A stretch of DNA of 64,000 nucleotides, taken from the NCBI GenBank assembly GCA_018820275.1, contig JAHJOO010000010.1, positions 1 to 64,000 of the forward strand, in the 5' to 3' direction. The stretch is from Alphaproteobacteria bacterium (GTDB taxonomy: Bacteria > Pseudomonadota > Alphaproteobacteria > Caulobacterales > Caulobacteraceae). Position 1 is the first letter of the stretch; the number at the start of each line of letters is the position of its first letter. Shown piece after piece: positions 46,480 through 56,997 of this stretch. The position numbers and the translations under genes are program-made. Under the pieces are notes generated by a model. It searched no databases, had not been told where the DNA came from, and saw only the letters and a list, made by a program, of their open reading frames with translations.

Positions 46480-46677
46480 ATGCCGAAACTGAAGACGAAG
46501 TCGGGCGCCAAGAAGCGCTTCAAATTCACCGCGTCGGGTAAGGTCAAGGCCGGGGTCGCCGGAAAGCGTCACCGTCTGATCAGCCACAACTCGAAGTACA
46601 TCCGTCAGAACCGCGGCACGCAGGTCATGTCGGACGCCGACGCCAGGAAGATCAAATCCTACATGCCGTACGCCTGA
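46480..46677 (+). CDS. rpmI: 50S ribosomal protein L35
   Basis: 65 residues, [15 protein letters not shown]..., the canonical L35 start. GTG at 46474 in frame would add two residues but ATG at 46480 matches the family. Very basic, full length. Part of infC-rpmI-rplT. Confidence 0.97.
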   Translation: MPKLKTKSGAKKRFKFTASGKVKAGVAGKRHRLISHNSKYIRQNRGTQVMSDADARKIKSYMPYA

Positions 46678-46728
46678 TCGGCGCGCGCATCGATCTGATC
46701 TCCCAGCTGAATTTGAAAGGATAGCGAC

Positions 46729-47097
46729 ATGGCTCGCGTCACCCGGGGCGTCACGTCCCACGCCCGTCACAAGAAGGTTCTGAAGCAGGCCAAGGGCTTC
46801 TACGGCCGCCGCAAGAACACCATCCGCACGGCCAAGGCCGCGGTCGACCGCGCCGGCCAGTACGCCTACCGCGACCGCCGCAACAAGAAGCGCTCGTTCC
46901 GCGCCCTGTGGATCCAGCGCATCAACGCCGCCGCCCGCCTGCACGACATGACCTATTCCCAGTTCATGCACGGCCTGTCGCTGGCCGGCATCGAGATCGA
47001 CCGCAAGGTCATGGCCGCCCTGGCCGCCGACGACGCCGGCTTCGCCGCCATCGCCGGCAAGGTCCGCGAGGCGCTGGACAACAAGGCCGCCGCCTGA
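46729..47097 (+). CDS. rplT: 50S ribosomal protein L20
   Basis: 122 residues, [18 protein letters not shown], with [10 protein letters not shown] and [12 protein letters not shown]20 binds 23S rRNA early in assembly and represses rpmI-rplT in E. coli. Preceded by AAAGGATAG. A strong terminator follows 22 bp after the stop. Confidence 0.97.
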   Translation: MARVTRGVTSHARHKKVLKQAKGFYGRRKNTIRTAKAAVDRAGQYAYRDRRNKKRSFRALWIQRINAAARLHDMTYSQFMHGLSLAGIEIDRKVMAALAADDAGFAAIAGKVREALDNKAAA

Positions 47098-47119
47098 TCT
47101 TTCCGGACACGGAAACCGC

Positions 47120-47152
47120 AAAAGCCCCCCGGCCCGCGCCGGGGGGCTTTTT
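47120..47152 (+). terminator. Rho-independent terminator after rplT
   Basis: AAAAGCCCCCCGG pairs with CCGGGGGGCTTTTT, a stem of about 10 bp with GC core, followed by TTTTT at 47148-47152. Confidence 0.92.
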
Positions 47153-47237
47153 CATGTTTCCCGCGCGAAGGGATGCTCTCACCGGTTGAGATCCCCGCCG
47201 TCTGTGAAATAACGGACGACGGGCTCAGGGGTGCGTG

Positions 47238-49208
47238 ATGTTTTCAGGTCTTCGTCTCGTCCTTGCGGCCACGCTGGCCGTCATGGCTCCCGCGGTCGGG
47301 GCCGCCCAGACCCCGACCGGCGTCGCGGAGCCCGCCCCCCTTTCGGCCTACGGGGCCCTTCCGGCGGTGGAGCTGGTCGCGCTGTCGCCGACCGGGCGGC
47401 GGCTGGCGTTCGTGGGCGTGTCCGGCGAGGCCCGCGTGCTGTCGGTGGTCGACATGGACGACCGGACGCTGGTCGGTCAGGCCGGGATCGGCGACGTCAA
47501 GGTCCGCGACGTCCAGTGGATCGACGAGGACCAGGTGCTGGTCACCGTCTCCTCGACGGAGTTCCTGCCCGATATCGGGCTCGGCAAGGAAGAACTCTAC
47601 TTCGCCCGCGTGTTCGAGCCCGGCGCCGATCGGGTGACGCCGATGCTGGCGCGGGATCCCGACATGTTCCCCGCGCTGCTCGGTCCTGCCGAGGTGGTCG
47701 GGAGCGAGGCGGGAATCCTGCTCGTCCGCGCCCACTCCTTCACCTCAGGCTCCGGCCCCGACCTCTATCGGCTCGATCCGAAGAGCGGTCGCGCCCGGTT
47801 CGCCGAGCGCATGAGCCGGGAGGTCGACGACTACGTTCTCGACCCGGCCGGCCGCACGGTCGCCCGGTCCGAGTATGACCAGCGGACGCAGGTGTGGAGC
47901 CTGCACCTGCGCGAGGGCAGCGGGTTCCGCGAGGTCTGGCGGAGCGAGGCGCCGATCGACTGGCCGGGGCTGATCGGCCTGGGCCTGGACGGCGCCAGCG
48001 TGGTGGTCGTCGCCGACCGGCCGGACCTGGATCGCGGAGGCCGCGCGCCGGCCCGGTTCTTCGACGTCGACCTGAAGACGGGGGCCTGGCGGCCGCTGCG
48101 GTTCGAATTCGACCCGACCGGCATGCTGTTCCATCCCGCGACGCGGCGTCTGATCGGCGCGATGCGGGTCGAGGAAGACGGCGTGAGGTACGCCTTCTTC
48201 GACGACTCGGCGCTGGTCCTGTGGACCGCGGTGGAAACCGCGCTGCCCGGACGATCGCCGAAACTGGTCGGCTGGAGCGACGACCTGACCAGCGCGGTAG
48301 CCTTCACCAGCGGCACGGGAGATTCCGGATCGTACCACTTCATCGATCTGACGCTCGGCGCGCTCACCGACGTCGGCGCGGCCTATCCGGACATCCGGCC
48401 GGATCTGGTGGCGCCGATCATGCCGCTGTCCTATCGCGCGGCGGACGGTCTGGAGATCTACGGCTACCTCACCCTGCCGCCGGGGCGCGAACCCCAGGGA
48501 CTGCCGCTGGTCGTCCTCGCGCACGGAGGTCCCGCCGCGCGGGACACCGCAGAGTTCGACTGGTGGGCACAGGCCCTGGCGGCGCAGGGCTACGCTGTTC
48601 TCCAGTCGAATTTCCGGGGGTCGGCGGGATATGGCGAGGCCTTTCTCGAGGCGGGCTACGGCGAGTGGGGCCGCAAGATGCAGACCGACCTGTCCGACGG
48701 GGTGCGGCATCTGGCCGGCGCAGGCGTGATCGACCCGGCGCGCGTCTGCATCGTGGGCGCCAGCTACGGGGGCTATGCCGCCCTGGCGGGGCCGACGCTC
48801 GATCGCGGGGTCTATCGCTGCGCGGTCGCGGTGGCCGGCGTGTCCGATCTGCGCCGCATGGTCGAGCACGAGGCGGCGCTGGGCAGCCGGCGCAACAACG
48901 AGGCCGTGCGCTACTGGAGCCGCTTCATGGGCGCCGAGCGCCTGGGCGACCGGTCCCTGGACGAACGGTCCCCCGCGCGACTGGCGGAGCAGGCGGACGC
49001 GCCAATCCTGCTCATCCACGGCCGGGACGACACCGTGGTTCCGATCTTCCAGAGCCGGGCCATGGCGGACGCCTTGCGCCGCGCCGGCAAGCCGCACGAA
49101 CTGGTCGAACTGGCGGGCGAGGATCACTGGCTGTCCGGTGCCGAGACGCGTCAGCGCGTGCTGGCCGAGACGGTGAGGTTCCTGAAGACGCACAACCCGA
49201 CGGACTGA
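47238..49208 (+). CDS. S9 family (prolyl oligopeptidase-type) peptidase, secreted
   Basis: A 656-residue serine peptidase with a signal peptide (cleavage near ...VGAAQ). The N-terminal half is a beta-propeller; the C-terminal alpha/beta-hydrolase domain has the nucleophile in GASYGGYAA, Asp in HGRDDTVVP and His in GEDHWLS. It resembles dipeptidyl/acylaminoacyl peptidases of S9C, common in Caulobacterales as periplasmic peptide-degrading enzymes. ATG at 47238 is preferred; GTG at 47235 adds one residue. Confidence 0.92.
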   Translation: MFSGLRLVLAATLAVMAPAVGAAQTPTGVAEPAPLSAYGALPAVELVALSPTGRRLAFVGVSGEARVLSVVDMDDRTLVGQAGIGDVKVRDVQWIDEDQVLVTVSSTEFLPDIGLGKEELYFARVFEPGADRVTPMLARDPDMFPALLGPAEVVGSEAGILLVRAHSFTSGSGPDLYRLDPKSGRARFAERMSREVDDYVLDPAGRTVARSEYDQRTQVWSLHLREGSGFREVWRSEAPIDWPGLIGLGLDGASVVVVADRPDLDRGGRAPARFFDVDLKTGAWRPLRFEFDPTGMLFHPATRRLIGAMRVEEDGVRYAFFDDSALVLWTAVETALPGRSPKLVGWSDDLTSAVAFTSGTGDSGSYHFIDLTLGALTDVGAAYPDIRPDLVAPIMPLSYRAADGLEIYGYLTLPPGREPQGLPLVVLAHGGPAARDTAEFDWWAQALAAQGYAVLQSNFRGSAGYGEAFLEAGYGEWGRKMQTDLSDGVRHLAGAGVIDPARVCIVGASYGGYAALAGPTLDRGVYRCAVAVAGVSDLRRMVEHEAALGSRRNNEAVRYWSRFMGAERLGDRSLDERSPARLAEQADAPILLIHGRDDTVVPIFQSRAMADALRRAGKPHELVELAGEDHWLSGAETRQRVLAETVRFLKTHNPTD

Positions 49209-49257
49209 CCGCCCCGGGGATGACGAAACGCGTCGCGGCCGCTACAGGCTGCGCGAC

Positions 49258-50334
49258 ATGACCGACCTGAACCAGCTCGAATTCGATCTGATCACCGCCA
49301 TCGGCGGCGCGGAGACCTCCGCGGCCGTGGAGGAGCTGCGCGTCGCGGCCCTGGGCAAGTCCGGCACGATCTCGGGTCTGCTGAAGGGCATGGGCGCCAT
49401 GAGCCCCGACGAGCGGCGCGACAAGGGGCCGGTCATCAACGGCCTGCGCGACCGCGTGTCGGCGGCCCTGACCGCGCGCAAGGCCGCGCTGGAAGCCGCC
49501 GAGCTGGACGCCCGGCTGCTGGCCGAGCGCGTCGACCTGTCCCTGCCGGCCCGGCCGCGCCGCAAGGGCGGGGTGCATCCGACCATGCAGGTCATGGACG
49601 AGATGATCGCCCTGTTCGCCGACATGGGCTTCGCCGTCGCCGAGGGGCCGGACGTCGAGGACGACTTCCACAATTTCACGGCCCTGAACTTCCCGCCCAA
49701 ACATCCGGCGCGGGAGATGCACGACACCTTCTTCCTGAAGCCGGACCCGGAAACGGGCGAGCGCAAGGTGCTGCGTACCCACACCAGCCCGGTGCAGGTG
49801 CGCACCATGATGACGCAGACGCCGCCGATCCGCATCATCGCCCCCGGCCGGACCTTCCGGAAGGACAGCGACGCCACCCACACGCCGATGTTCCACCAGG
49901 TCGAGGGCCTGGTGATCGACCGTGACGTCCACATGGGCCACCTCAAGTGGACGCTGGAGACCTTCGTCGCCCGCTTCTTCGAGCTGGACGGGATCGACGC
50001 CCGGTTCCGCCCGCACCACTTCCCCTTCACCGAACCCTCGGCCGAGATGGACATCCGCTGCGACCGCGCGGGCGGGACGCTGACGCTGAACGAGGGCGAC
50101 GACTGGATGGAGATCCTCGGCTGCGGCATGGTGCATCCCAATGTGCTGCGGAACTGCGGGATCGACCCCGACGAGTTCCAGGGCTTCGCCTTCGGCATGG
50201 GCGTGGATCGCCTGGCCATGCTGAAATACGGCATCCCCGACCTGCGCCCCATGTTCGATGCCGACGTCCGCTGGCTGGCGCACTACGGCTTCTCCCCCTT
50301 CGCCGCGCCGAGCCCGGCGTCGGGCCTCAGCTGA
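49258..50334 (+). CDS. pheS: Phenylalanyl-tRNA synthetase alpha subunit
   Basis: Class II synthetase subunit with the catalytic core. 358 residues. Motif 2 is in TSPVQVRTM...[20 protein letters not shown] (given in parts), motif 3 in [13 protein letters not shown]. The N-terminal coiled coil (residues about 1-85) binds tRNA. Followed by a small gene and then pheT. Confidence 0.97.
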   Translation: MTDLNQLEFDLITAIGGAETSAAVEELRVAALGKSGTISGLLKGMGAMSPDERRDKGPVINGLRDRVSAALTARKAALEAAELDARLLAERVDLSLPARPRRKGGVHPTMQVMDEMIALFADMGFAVAEGPDVEDDFHNFTALNFPPKHPAREMHDTFFLKPDPETGERKVLRTHTSPVQVRTMMTQTPPIRIIAPGRTFRKDSDATHTPMFHQVEGLVIDRDVHMGHLKWTLETFVARFFELDGIDARFRPHHFPFTEPSAEMDIRCDRAGGTLTLNEGDDWMEILGCGMVHPNVLRNCGIDPDEFQGFAFGMGVDRLAMLKYGIPDLRPMFDADVRWLAHYGFSPFAAPSPASGLS

Positions 50335-50347
50335 CGAGAGACGGACC

Positions 50348-50779
50348 ATGACCGAGACTCCCAAGGCGACCTTCGCGTCCAACGAGGCCTTCGGCCGCGC
50401 CCTGGTGGCGCGCCAGACCTTCGAGAAGGAGGCCGTCTGGCTGCCCCTGCTGACCGTGCACCACTGGAACGCCGGCCAGATGTCCATCAAGGGCAAGACC
50501 TTCACCGACTGCCTGATCGAGGGCCCGGCCGTCATGGCCGTGATGGGCGACACCCGGTTCGAGGACTGCGCCATGGGGATCACCACCGACATGCGCACCC
50601 TGCTGTACCGGCCCCTGGGCGAAAAGCTGGCCGGGGTCGTGGGCTTCGAGGACTGCCATTTCGTCCGCTGCAAATTCCTGCAGGTCGGCTTCACCGGCTC
50701 CGAGGCCCTGCTCGAGGAACTGCAGACGAAGATCATCAAGGCGTCGGACGGCGTGAAGCCCGAGGGCGCGATCCAGTGA
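50348..50779 (+). CDS. Uncharacterised protein encoded between pheS and pheT
   Basis: A 143-residue cytoplasmic protein without signal peptide. Its middle part ([20 protein letters not shown], then [10 protein letters not shown] and [13 protein letters not shown]) has regularly spaced D/E-C and hydrophobic residues, reminiscent of pentapeptide-repeat-like beta-helix turns. No known family assigned. ATG at 50348 is used; the frame runs back into pheS. Its stop overlaps the GTG start of pheT, so its translation is coupled with the beta subunit. A role in synthetase assembly is possible but is only inferred from position. Confidence 0.75.
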   Translation: MTETPKATFASNEAFGRALVARQTFEKEAVWLPLLTVHHWNAGQMSIKGKTFTDCLIEGPAVMAVMGDTRFEDCAMGITTDMRTLLYRPLGEKLAGVVGFEDCHFVRCKFLQVGFTGSEALLEELQTKIIKASDGVKPEGAIQ

Positions 50780-53184
50780 AATTCACCCTGTCCTGGCTGA
50801 AGGACCATCTGCAGACCGACGCCGACGCCGCGACCGTGGCCGACGCCATGACCCGCGCCGGTCTGGAGGTCGAGGAGGTCCACGACCCGATCGCCGCCCT
50901 GGCCCCCTTCACCGCCGCCCGGATCGTCTCGGCCGCGCGCCACCCCCAGGCCGACCGGCTGCAGGTCTGCCAGGTCGAGACCGTCGACGGCATGAAGGAG
51001 ATCGTCTGCGGCGCCCCGAACGCGCGCGCGGGCCTGATGACCCTCTATGCGCCGATCGGCGCCTACGTGCCCGGTCTGGGCGTGACCCTGGTCGAGAAGC
51101 CGGTGCGCGGCGTGGTGTCGAACGGCATGCTGTGCTCGGCCTCCGAGCTGCAACTGGCCGACGAGAGCGACGGCATCCAGGAGCTGGCCGACGACGTCCG
51201 GGTGGGCGAACCGGCGGCGGGCATCTTCGGCGCCGAGCCGGTGATCGACTTCGAGGTGACGCCGAACCGGCCCGACTGGCTGGGCGTCGCCGGCATCGCC
51301 CGCGATCTGGCGGCCGCCGGTCTGGGCACGCTGCAGACGCCGGAAATCGTCCCCGTCCCGGGGGTCTTCGCCAATCCGGTCACGGTGCGGCTGGACGCGC
51401 CGGAGATGTGTCCGGCCTTCGCCGGGCGGGTGATCCGCGGCGTGAGCAACGGCCCCTCGCCCGAGTGGCTGAAGCGGCGGCTGACGGCGATCGGCCTGCG
51501 CTCGATCAACCGTCTGGTCGACGTCACCAACCTGATCTCCTGCGACCGCGCGCGGCCCCTGCACGCCTACGACATGGCCAAGCTGGTCGGATCGGAGATC
51601 GTCGTGCGCGGCGGACAGGCGGCGACCGACACGGGCGAGCCCGAGCACCTGATCGCCCTGGACGGCAAGACCTATGCGGTCGGCCCGACCCACTGCGTCA
51701 TCTCCGACGCGGCCGGCGAGCGGCCGATCGGTCTGGGCGGCGTCATGGGCGGCGAGTCGACCGGCTGCGACGAGGCGACCACGGACGTCTTCCTGGAAAG
51801 CGCCTGGTTCGAGCCCCTGGTCATCGCCCAGACCGGCCGCGACCTCGGCATCGGCTCGGACGCCCAGTATCGCTTCGCCCGCGGCGTCGACCCGGAGTCG
51901 CTGGTTCCGGGGATCGAGCTGGCGACGCGGCTGATCCTCGATCTGTGCGGCGGGGAGCCGTCGGAGACGGTGCTGTTCGGCCAGGCCCCGGCCGCGCCGG
52001 CCGGCTTCGCCTTCGACCCCGCCCGCGTCGCGTCCCTGACGGGGCTGGCGGTGACGGAGGACCGGATCGCGGACATCCTGACCGCGCTCGGCTTCGCCGT
52101 GGCGCGCGGGGCGACCTGGCGGGTCACGCCCCCCAGCTGGCGGCGCGACGTCGAGGGTCCGGCCGATCTGGTCGAGGAGGTCGCGCGGATCGTCGGCTAC
52201 GACGCCCTGCCGTCCACCCCCCTGCCCGACCTCGGTGCCCCGGCCCGCGGCGTGCTGAACCCGCGTCAGGCCCGCGTGCGCATCGCCCGCCGCGCCATGG
52301 CGGCGCTGGGCTGGTCCGAGGCCGTGACCTGGTCCTTCCTGAAGCAGTCGACCGCCGTCCTGTTCGGCGGCGGGTCGGAGCGGCTGGTGGTCGAGAACCC
52401 GATCGCGGCCGATCTGGACTGCATGCGGCCGTCGGTGCTGCCCAATCTGATCCAGGCGGCGGCGCGCAACGCCGCGCGCGGCCACGCCGACGTGGCCCTG
52501 TTCGAGATCGGGCCGATCTATCCGGGCGACGGCCCGGCCGACCAGCGCACGGTTCTGGCGGGCGTCCTGTCGGACCGCGCCGCGCGCCACTGGTCGGGCA
52601 AGGGCGAGGACGCCCTGTTCGCGGTCAAGGGCGACCTGACGGCCGTGCTGGAGCGCATGGGCGCGCCGGTCGCCTCGCTGCAGCTGGCGCAGGGACAGAA
52701 CCGCGACTGGTGGCACCCCGGCCGCTCGGCCCGGCTCCAGCTGGGCCCGAAGACGGTCGTCGCCGAGTTCGGCCAGCTGCACCCGCGCGTGCTCAAGGCG
52801 CTGGACGCCGACGGCCCCCTGTACGGTTTCGAGATCGTGCTGGAGGCCCTGCCGGAACCGCGCGGGCAGAAGTCCAGGTCGCGCGGTCCCGCCGATCTGC
52901 CGGTGCTGATGCCGCTGACGCGCGACTTCGCCTTCGTGGTCGACGACGCCGTGGCGGCCGGGGATCTGGTCCGCGCCGTGGCGGGGGCCGACAAGGCCCT
53001 GATCGCCGGGGTGTCGGTGTTCGACGTCTATCGCGGCGCAGGCGTGCCCGAGGGCAGGGCCTCGATCGCGCTGGAGGTCACGCTGCAGCCGCGCGAGGCG
53101 ACCCTGTCGGAGGCCGAGATCGAGGCGCTGACGGCCAGGGTCACGGCGGCGGCGGGCAAGCTGGGCGCGACGCTGCGGGGCTGA
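50776..53184 (+). CDS. pheT: Phenylalanyl-tRNA synthetase beta subunit
   Basis: 802 residues. The N-terminal EMAP-type tRNA-binding domain (about 40-150, [18 protein letters not shown]), the B3/B4 editing domain, B5, the inactive class II core, and the C-terminal FDX-ACB anticodon-binding domain are recognisable. Starts with GTG overlapping the previous stop (GTGA). Full length. Confidence 0.96.
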   Translation: MKFTLSWLKDHLQTDADAATVADAMTRAGLEVEEVHDPIAALAPFTAARIVSAARHPQADRLQVCQVETVDGMKEIVCGAPNARAGLMTLYAPIGAYVPGLGVTLVEKPVRGVVSNGMLCSASELQLADESDGIQELADDVRVGEPAAGIFGAEPVIDFEVTPNRPDWLGVAGIARDLAAAGLGTLQTPEIVPVPGVFANPVTVRLDAPEMCPAFAGRVIRGVSNGPSPEWLKRRLTAIGLRSINRLVDVTNLISCDRARPLHAYDMAKLVGSEIVVRGGQAATDTGEPEHLIALDGKTYAVGPTHCVISDAAGERPIGLGGVMGGESTGCDEATTDVFLESAWFEPLVIAQTGRDLGIGSDAQYRFARGVDPESLVPGIELATRLILDLCGGEPSETVLFGQAPAAPAGFAFDPARVASLTGLAVTEDRIADILTALGFAVARGATWRVTPPSWRRDVEGPADLVEEVARIVGYDALPSTPLPDLGAPARGVLNPRQARVRIARRAMAALGWSEAVTWSFLKQSTAVLFGGGSERLVVENPIAADLDCMRPSVLPNLIQAAARNAARGHADVALFEIGPIYPGDGPADQRTVLAGVLSDRAARHWSGKGEDALFAVKGDLTAVLERMGAPVASLQLAQGQNRDWWHPGRSARLQLGPKTVVAEFGQLHPRVLKALDADGPLYGFEIVLEALPEPRGQKSRSRGPADLPVLMPLTRDFAFVVDDAVAAGDLVRAVAGADKALIAGVSVFDVYRGAGVPEGRASIALEVTLQPREATLSEAEIEALTARVTAAAGKLGATLRG

Positions 53185-53195
53185 CGCGCCTCATC

Positions 53196-53222
53196 GCGGC
53201 AAGGTCCCGTTAACCTTGCCGC
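53196..53222 (+). terminator. Hairpin after pheT
   Basis: GCGGCAAGGT / ACCTTGCCGC, a perfect 10-bp stem with a 7-nt loop, 12 bp after the pheT stop. No T run, so rho-independent function is uncertain. It also contains GTTAACC, so an operator role for the next gene is possible. Confidence 0.5.
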
Positions 53223-53293
53223 CGCAAGGCTGACGCAATGGACGGCGAGGCTGCGCCTCGTCGCAAATTCTCGCCGAACGGGGCCGTTTCGCC

Positions 53294-53905
53294 ATGCATC
53301 GTCGTCACCTGATCCAGTCCGGTCTCGCCCTCGGCGCCACCTCGGGGCTGGCCGCCTGCGCCACGCCGAACGCGGCCCCGACGACCAACTATCCGATCGA
53401 CCGCGATCGCCAGGCCCCGGCCTACACCTCCGAGGAACTGATCGCCGCCGGATCGCGCGAGCTGGGCATCGCCGCCGAGGCCATCGGCGGGGCCATAGAA
53501 CGCATCTTCGCCGAACAGGGCGACAGCCCCACGGCCTACATCGCGGGCGAGGAGGGCTCCGGCGCCGTCGGCGTGGGCGCGCGCTACGGCCGCGGCGCCC
53601 TGCACATGAAGGATCTGACCGCCAGCCAGGAGGTGTTCTGGCAGGGCATCTCGATCGGCTGGGACGTGGGCGGCAACGCCAGCCGGGTCTTCACCCTCGT
53701 TTACGGCCTCTACTATCCGGACATGATCTACCGCCGCTATCCGGGGGTCGAGGGCTCGGCCTATCTGGTGGGCGGCCTGGGCGTGAACTACCAGCAGGCC
53801 GACGGCATCATCCTGGCCCCGATCCGCACCGGCGTGGGCCTGCGTCTGGGCGCCAATGTCGGCACCATGGCCTACAGCCGCCAACGCAACCTGCTGCCGT
53901 TCTAG
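53294..53905 (+). CDS. EipA-like envelope protein (DUF1134)
   Basis: A 203-residue protein with a twin-Arg-like start (MHRRHLIQSG) and lipobox-like GLAAC near residue 22. The rest shows the DUF1134 pattern: YTSEELIAAG, EGSGAVGVGARYGRG, WQGISIGWDVGGN and a C-terminal TGVGLRLGANVG. EipA in Brucella and Caulobacter is a small beta-barrel periplasmic protein required for envelope integrity. The assignment to DUF1134 is confident; its role here is inferred from those studies. Confidence 0.85.
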   Translation: MHRRHLIQSGLALGATSGLAACATPNAAPTTNYPIDRDRQAPAYTSEELIAAGSRELGIAAEAIGGAIERIFAEQGDSPTAYIAGEEGSGAVGVGARYGRGALHMKDLTASQEVFWQGISIGWDVGGNASRVFTLVYGLYYPDMIYRRYPGVEGSAYLVGGLGVNYQQADGIILAPIRTGVGLRLGANVGTMAYSRQRNLLPF

Positions 53906-54010
53906 GCCCGCCTCGAGGTTCGGATGTGGCGGCCGGGTCGGACGCCGCGCCCTTGGGGACATCACCGGTCTCTGTAGTCTGAGGCTGCGTCCGCGGGACA
54001 GGATCGGCAC

Positions 54011-54487
54011 ATGACCAGAGCTCCCGTCGCAGGGCCCACGCAGGGCGAAGCCGGTTTCCAGCTTCTGGTCTCCATGACCGGCAAGGCGAGCCCCGCCAAA
54101 ACCGCGGAAGGCGACAAGCCCGTGTTTGCGTACATCGCCACGCTGCCGCAGCCGCAGCGGGGCATCGCCGAGCGTGTCGACGCCCTTGCCGCCGGTGCGC
54201 TGCCCGAGCTTCGGCATGCCGTGAAATGGGGAATGGCCTACTACGGCGTCACCGACGGCTGGTGTTTCGCGTCGGGCGCCTTCGTCGGGCACCTGAAGCT
54301 GATGTTCATTCGAGGCAATGAGCTTGAACCTGAACCTCCCGTGACGCCGACGGGAATGGGCAAGGCCACACGGGGTGTGGACATCTCGACGCTGGACGAC
54401 CTCGATGAGCGCCAGATCGTCTCCTGGATGAAGCAGGCAGCCGACAAGCCCTTTTCCGCCGGCAAGAAGCGTTTGCAGGCGGACTGA
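54011..54487 (+). CDS. DUF1801 domain protein (YdhG-like)
   Basis: A 158-residue cytoplasmic protein. The landmark region is ALPELRHAVKWGMAYYGV, WCFASGAFVGHLKLMFIRG, and the ending FSAGKKRLQAD, matching the DUF1801/YdhG fold, a small alpha/beta protein of unknown function in bacteria. Its GC is a little lower than its neighbours. ATG at 54011 is the only good start. Confidence 0.75.
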   Translation: MTRAPVAGPTQGEAGFQLLVSMTGKASPAKTAEGDKPVFAYIATLPQPQRGIAERVDALAAGALPELRHAVKWGMAYYGVTDGWCFASGAFVGHLKLMFIRGNELEPEPPVTPTGMGKATRGVDISTLDDLDERQIVSWMKQAADKPFSAGKKRLQAD

Positions 54488-54493
54488 CGGACC

Positions 54494-55372
54494 TCAGGTC
54501 TGCCGGGCGATCAGCGCCTCGAGCCCCTCGCGGTATGATGGATAGCGCGGCCGCCAGCCCAGTTCGGCCTTGGCGCGGGCGTTGGAGAGGCGTTTGGAGT
54601 CGCGGTAGAAGCGGCGCATCTCGTCGGACACCGCCGGGTCGGTCCAGTCGACCTCGGGCGGAGGCGGCAGGCCCAGACGGGCGGCGGCCCATTCGACGAC
54701 TTCGTCGGCCGGCGAGGGCTCGTCGTCGCACAGGGTGTAGATCCCGCCCGGGCGGGGGCGCGCCATCGACGCCAGAAAGCCCCGCGCGGCGTCGTCCTCA
54801 TGGATGCGGTTGAACACCTGCCCCGGCTTGCGGACCCGGCGCGCCGAGCCGTCCTGCAGGCGGTCGAAGGGCGAGCGCCCCGGCCCGTACAGGGCCGGCA
54901 GGCGGAACAGCTGCACCGTCAGGCCCAGACCCTGGGCGATTTCCAGCCAGGCCCGCTCGGCCCTGACGCGGCGCGCGCCCTGCAGCGTCGCGGCGTGCAG
55001 GGGATCGTCCTCGAAGGCCCAGCCGCCGTCGCGGTCGCCGTAGACGGCGGTGGACGAGACGTAGCCGATCCAGTCCGGCCAGACGTCGCCGCCCAGACAG
55101 GGCTCCAGCGCCCGCAGGCCCGGGCAGCCGTCGGCGTCGGGCGGCGCGGTGACCAGCAGGGCGGAGCAGTCGGCCACAGCGCGCGCCAGAGCCGGGGCGT
55201 CGGCCGGGTCGACGGCCGTGACGCCTTCGGCCTCCAGCGCCGCCCGGCGACCGGCATCGCGCGACGTCGCCGCCGCGGACCCGCCGGCCCGCCGCACCAG
55301 ACGCGCGGTCGCCCGTCCCAGCCGTCCGCCGCCGAAGACCAGAAGGCGCGTCGGGCCGTCGCCCCGCCGCAT
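54494..55372 (-). CDS. NAD(P)-dependent sugar epimerase-like protein (extended SDR)
   Basis: A 292-residue Rossmann protein. It begins with GGGRLGRATARLVRRAG, an atypical GxGxxG form (GGGRLG). The catalytic YxxxK of classical SDRs is not evident in the expected place; SSTAVYGDRDGG is instead the extended/atypical (YeeD/YbjT-like) pattern. Its ATG overlaps the sqdB-like stop (ATGA), so the two are coupled and may act on the same nucleotide sugar or lipid. Exact function unknown. Confidence 0.75.
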   Translation of the reverse strand: MRRGDGPTRLLVFGGGRLGRATARLVRRAGGSAAATSRDAGRRAALEAEGVTAVDPADAPALARAVADCSALLVTAPPDADGCPGLRALEPCLGGDVWPDWIGYVSSTAVYGDRDGGWAFEDDPLHAATLQGARRVRAERAWLEIAQGLGLTVQLFRLPALYGPGRSPFDRLQDGSARRVRKPGQVFNRIHEDDAARGFLASMARPRPGGIYTLCDDEPSPADEVVEWAAARLGLPPPPEVDWTDPAVSDEMRRFYRDSKRLSNARAKAELGWRPRYPSYREGLEALIARQT

Positions 55373-56598
55373 CAGGCGATGCGGGCCGTCGGAGCGGGGG
55401 CGGGGCTGGCGGCCGCCGCCTCCAGCGCCTTTCCGCGTTTCGCGTTCCACGCCGAGACGCAGGGGATCTTGCTCATGTCGACGCGGTCGGCGTAGCGGCG
55501 GGCGACGTCGGTGACCTCGTCCATCAGGCCCTGGGCCAGGGTGATGGGCTTCAGGCCCAGGTCGCGGAACTGGTCGTTGGCCACGACCAGCTCGTTCTCG
55601 TCGGCCTCCTGACGCGGATTGGCGACGTTGTGGACCTCGGCGCCCGTCATGCCGGCGATCATGGCAGCGAGGTCGCGCACGCGGCGGCTCTCGGTCATCT
55701 GGTTGAGGATCTTGACCCGGTCGCCGGGCGCCGGCGGGTTGTTCAGCGCCAGCTCGACGCAGCGCACCGTGTCCTGGAGATGGATGAAGGCCCGCGTCTG
55801 GCCGCCCGAGCCGTGCACCGTCAGGGGATGGCCGACCGCCGCCTGCATCAGGAAGCGGTTCAGCACCGTGCCGTAGTCGCCGTCGTAGTCGAAACGGTTG
55901 ATCAGCCGCTCGTCCCTGCGGGTCTCCTCGGTCTGGGTGCCCCAGACGATGCCCTGATGCAGGTCGGTGATCCGCAGCCCGTCGTTCTTGGCGTAGAACT
56001 GGAACAGCAGGGCGTCCTGGGTCTTGGTCATGTGGTAGATCGAGCCCGGATTGGGCGGGAACAGGATTTCCTGCTCCGCCGGGCCGAAATCGGTGTCGAC
56101 CGTGACCTTCAGATAGCCCTCGGGGATGCGTAGGCCGGCCGTGGTGTAGCCGTACACCCCCATGGTGCCGAGGTGCGCCAGGTGGACGTCCAGCCCGCTC
56201 TCGACGATGGCCGCCAGCAGGTGGTTGGTGGCGTTCAGATTGTTGTCGACGGTGTAGAGCTTGTGCCGCGCCGACTTCATCGAATAGGGGGCGGCCCGCT
56301 GCTCGGCGAAATGCACCACGCTGTCGGGCTTCCAGTCGCGGATCAGCGCGACCAGGCCGTCGAAGTCCTTGCCGACCGTCAGGTCGACGAAGCCGATCTC
56401 GCGGCCCGAAATCTCCTTCCAGGCGGCGATGCGCTCCAGGATGGGGCGGATCGGCGTCAGGGACTGGACCTCCAGCTCCGCGTCGATGGCGCGCCGGCTC
56501 AGGTTGTCCACGACCGTGACGTCCCACCCGCGCGCCGACAGATGCAGCGCCGTGGGCCAGCCGCAGAAGCCGTCGCCGCCCAACACCAGAACCTTCAT
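55372..56598 (-). CDS. sqdB: UDP-sulfoquinovose synthase-like epimerase (SqdB)
   Basis: A 408-residue extended SDR. The N-terminal MKVLVLGGDGFCGWPTALHLSARG motif (in part), VVDNLSRR, SVVHFAEQRAAPYSM, HLGTMGVYG and YHMTKTQDA with the catalytic Tyr-x3-Lys match SqdB/SQD1. The enzyme makes UDP-sulfoquinovose for the sulfolipid SQDG. Bacterial SQDG is best known in phototrophs but also in some non-phototrophic alphaproteobacteria. The usual sqdC/sqdX glycosyltransferase is not adjacent, so SQDG production is not proven. Confidence 0.85.
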   Translation of the reverse strand: MKVLVLGGDGFCGWPTALHLSARGWDVTVVDNLSRRAIDAELEVQSLTPIRPILERIAAWKEISGREIGFVDLTVGKDFDGLVALIRDWKPDSVVHFAEQRAAPYSMKSARHKLYTVDNNLNATNHLLAAIVESGLDVHLAHLGTMGVYGYTTAGLRIPEGYLKVTVDTDFGPAEQEILFPPNPGSIYHMTKTQDALLFQFYAKNDGLRITDLHQGIVWGTQTEETRRDERLINRFDYDGDYGTVLNRFLMQAAVGHPLTVHGSGGQTRAFIHLQDTVRCVELALNNPPAPGDRVKILNQMTESRRVRDLAAMIAGMTGAEVHNVANPRQEADENELVVANDQFRDLGLKPITLAQGLMDEVTDVARRYADRVDMSKIPCVSAWNAKRGKALEAAAASPAPAPTARIA

Positions 56599-56744
56599 GG
56601 TCGCTCCTCGATCACCGTCGAACCTGCCTAGACCATGCGGCCGGTCGGTCAAGCCGGGCTTGTCGAGCGGCCGCCCCGGGCGCAAGCTTCGCTGACGGGG
56701 AACGGGGGCGAGGGCCCGCCGTTCCGGTCTGTGCAAGGAGATTC

Positions 56745-56978
56745 ATGATGACCGACCGCCTCATTCCCTCGACCGCCGCCCTGCTCGCCGCCCTGACGGC
56801 CGCCGCCTGCGCGGCCGGGCCGACCTCCGGCAACACCTACGAGTCCGAATTCGCCAAACTGACGGCCGACTGCGAGCGCCGCGGCGGGATCCTGGCGACC
56901 AACGGCCAGCAGACCGGCGACCCCGCCCGCGACTACGTCTGCGAAATCCGGGGCCAGCCCTCCAGCCGCATCCGCTGA
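56745..56978 (+). CDS. Small lipoprotein of unknown function
   Basis: A 77-residue product: signal peptide with lipobox (ALTAAAC, Cys22), then a short mature part with two further Cys (ADCERRGG and YVCEI) likely joined by a disulfide. AGGAG precedes the start; ATG at 56745 or 56748. The Tn7-like element begins 12 bp after its stop, so this gene marks the insertion site. Confidence 0.75.
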   Translation: MMTDRLIPSTAALLAALTAAACAAGPTSGNTYESEFAKLTADCERRGGILATNGQQTGDPARDYVCEIRGQPSSRIR

Positions 56979-56997
56979 CGCGCCCGGCCCTGTAGAT

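Noticed and set aside
49012..52782. A 1256-residue open frame antisense to pheS-pheT, and similar long antisense frames at 39198-42428 and 5727-8084
   Set aside because: These are shadows of GC-rich genes. They have Arg/Gly/His/Asp-biased composition, no family motifs, and lie opposite secure genes.
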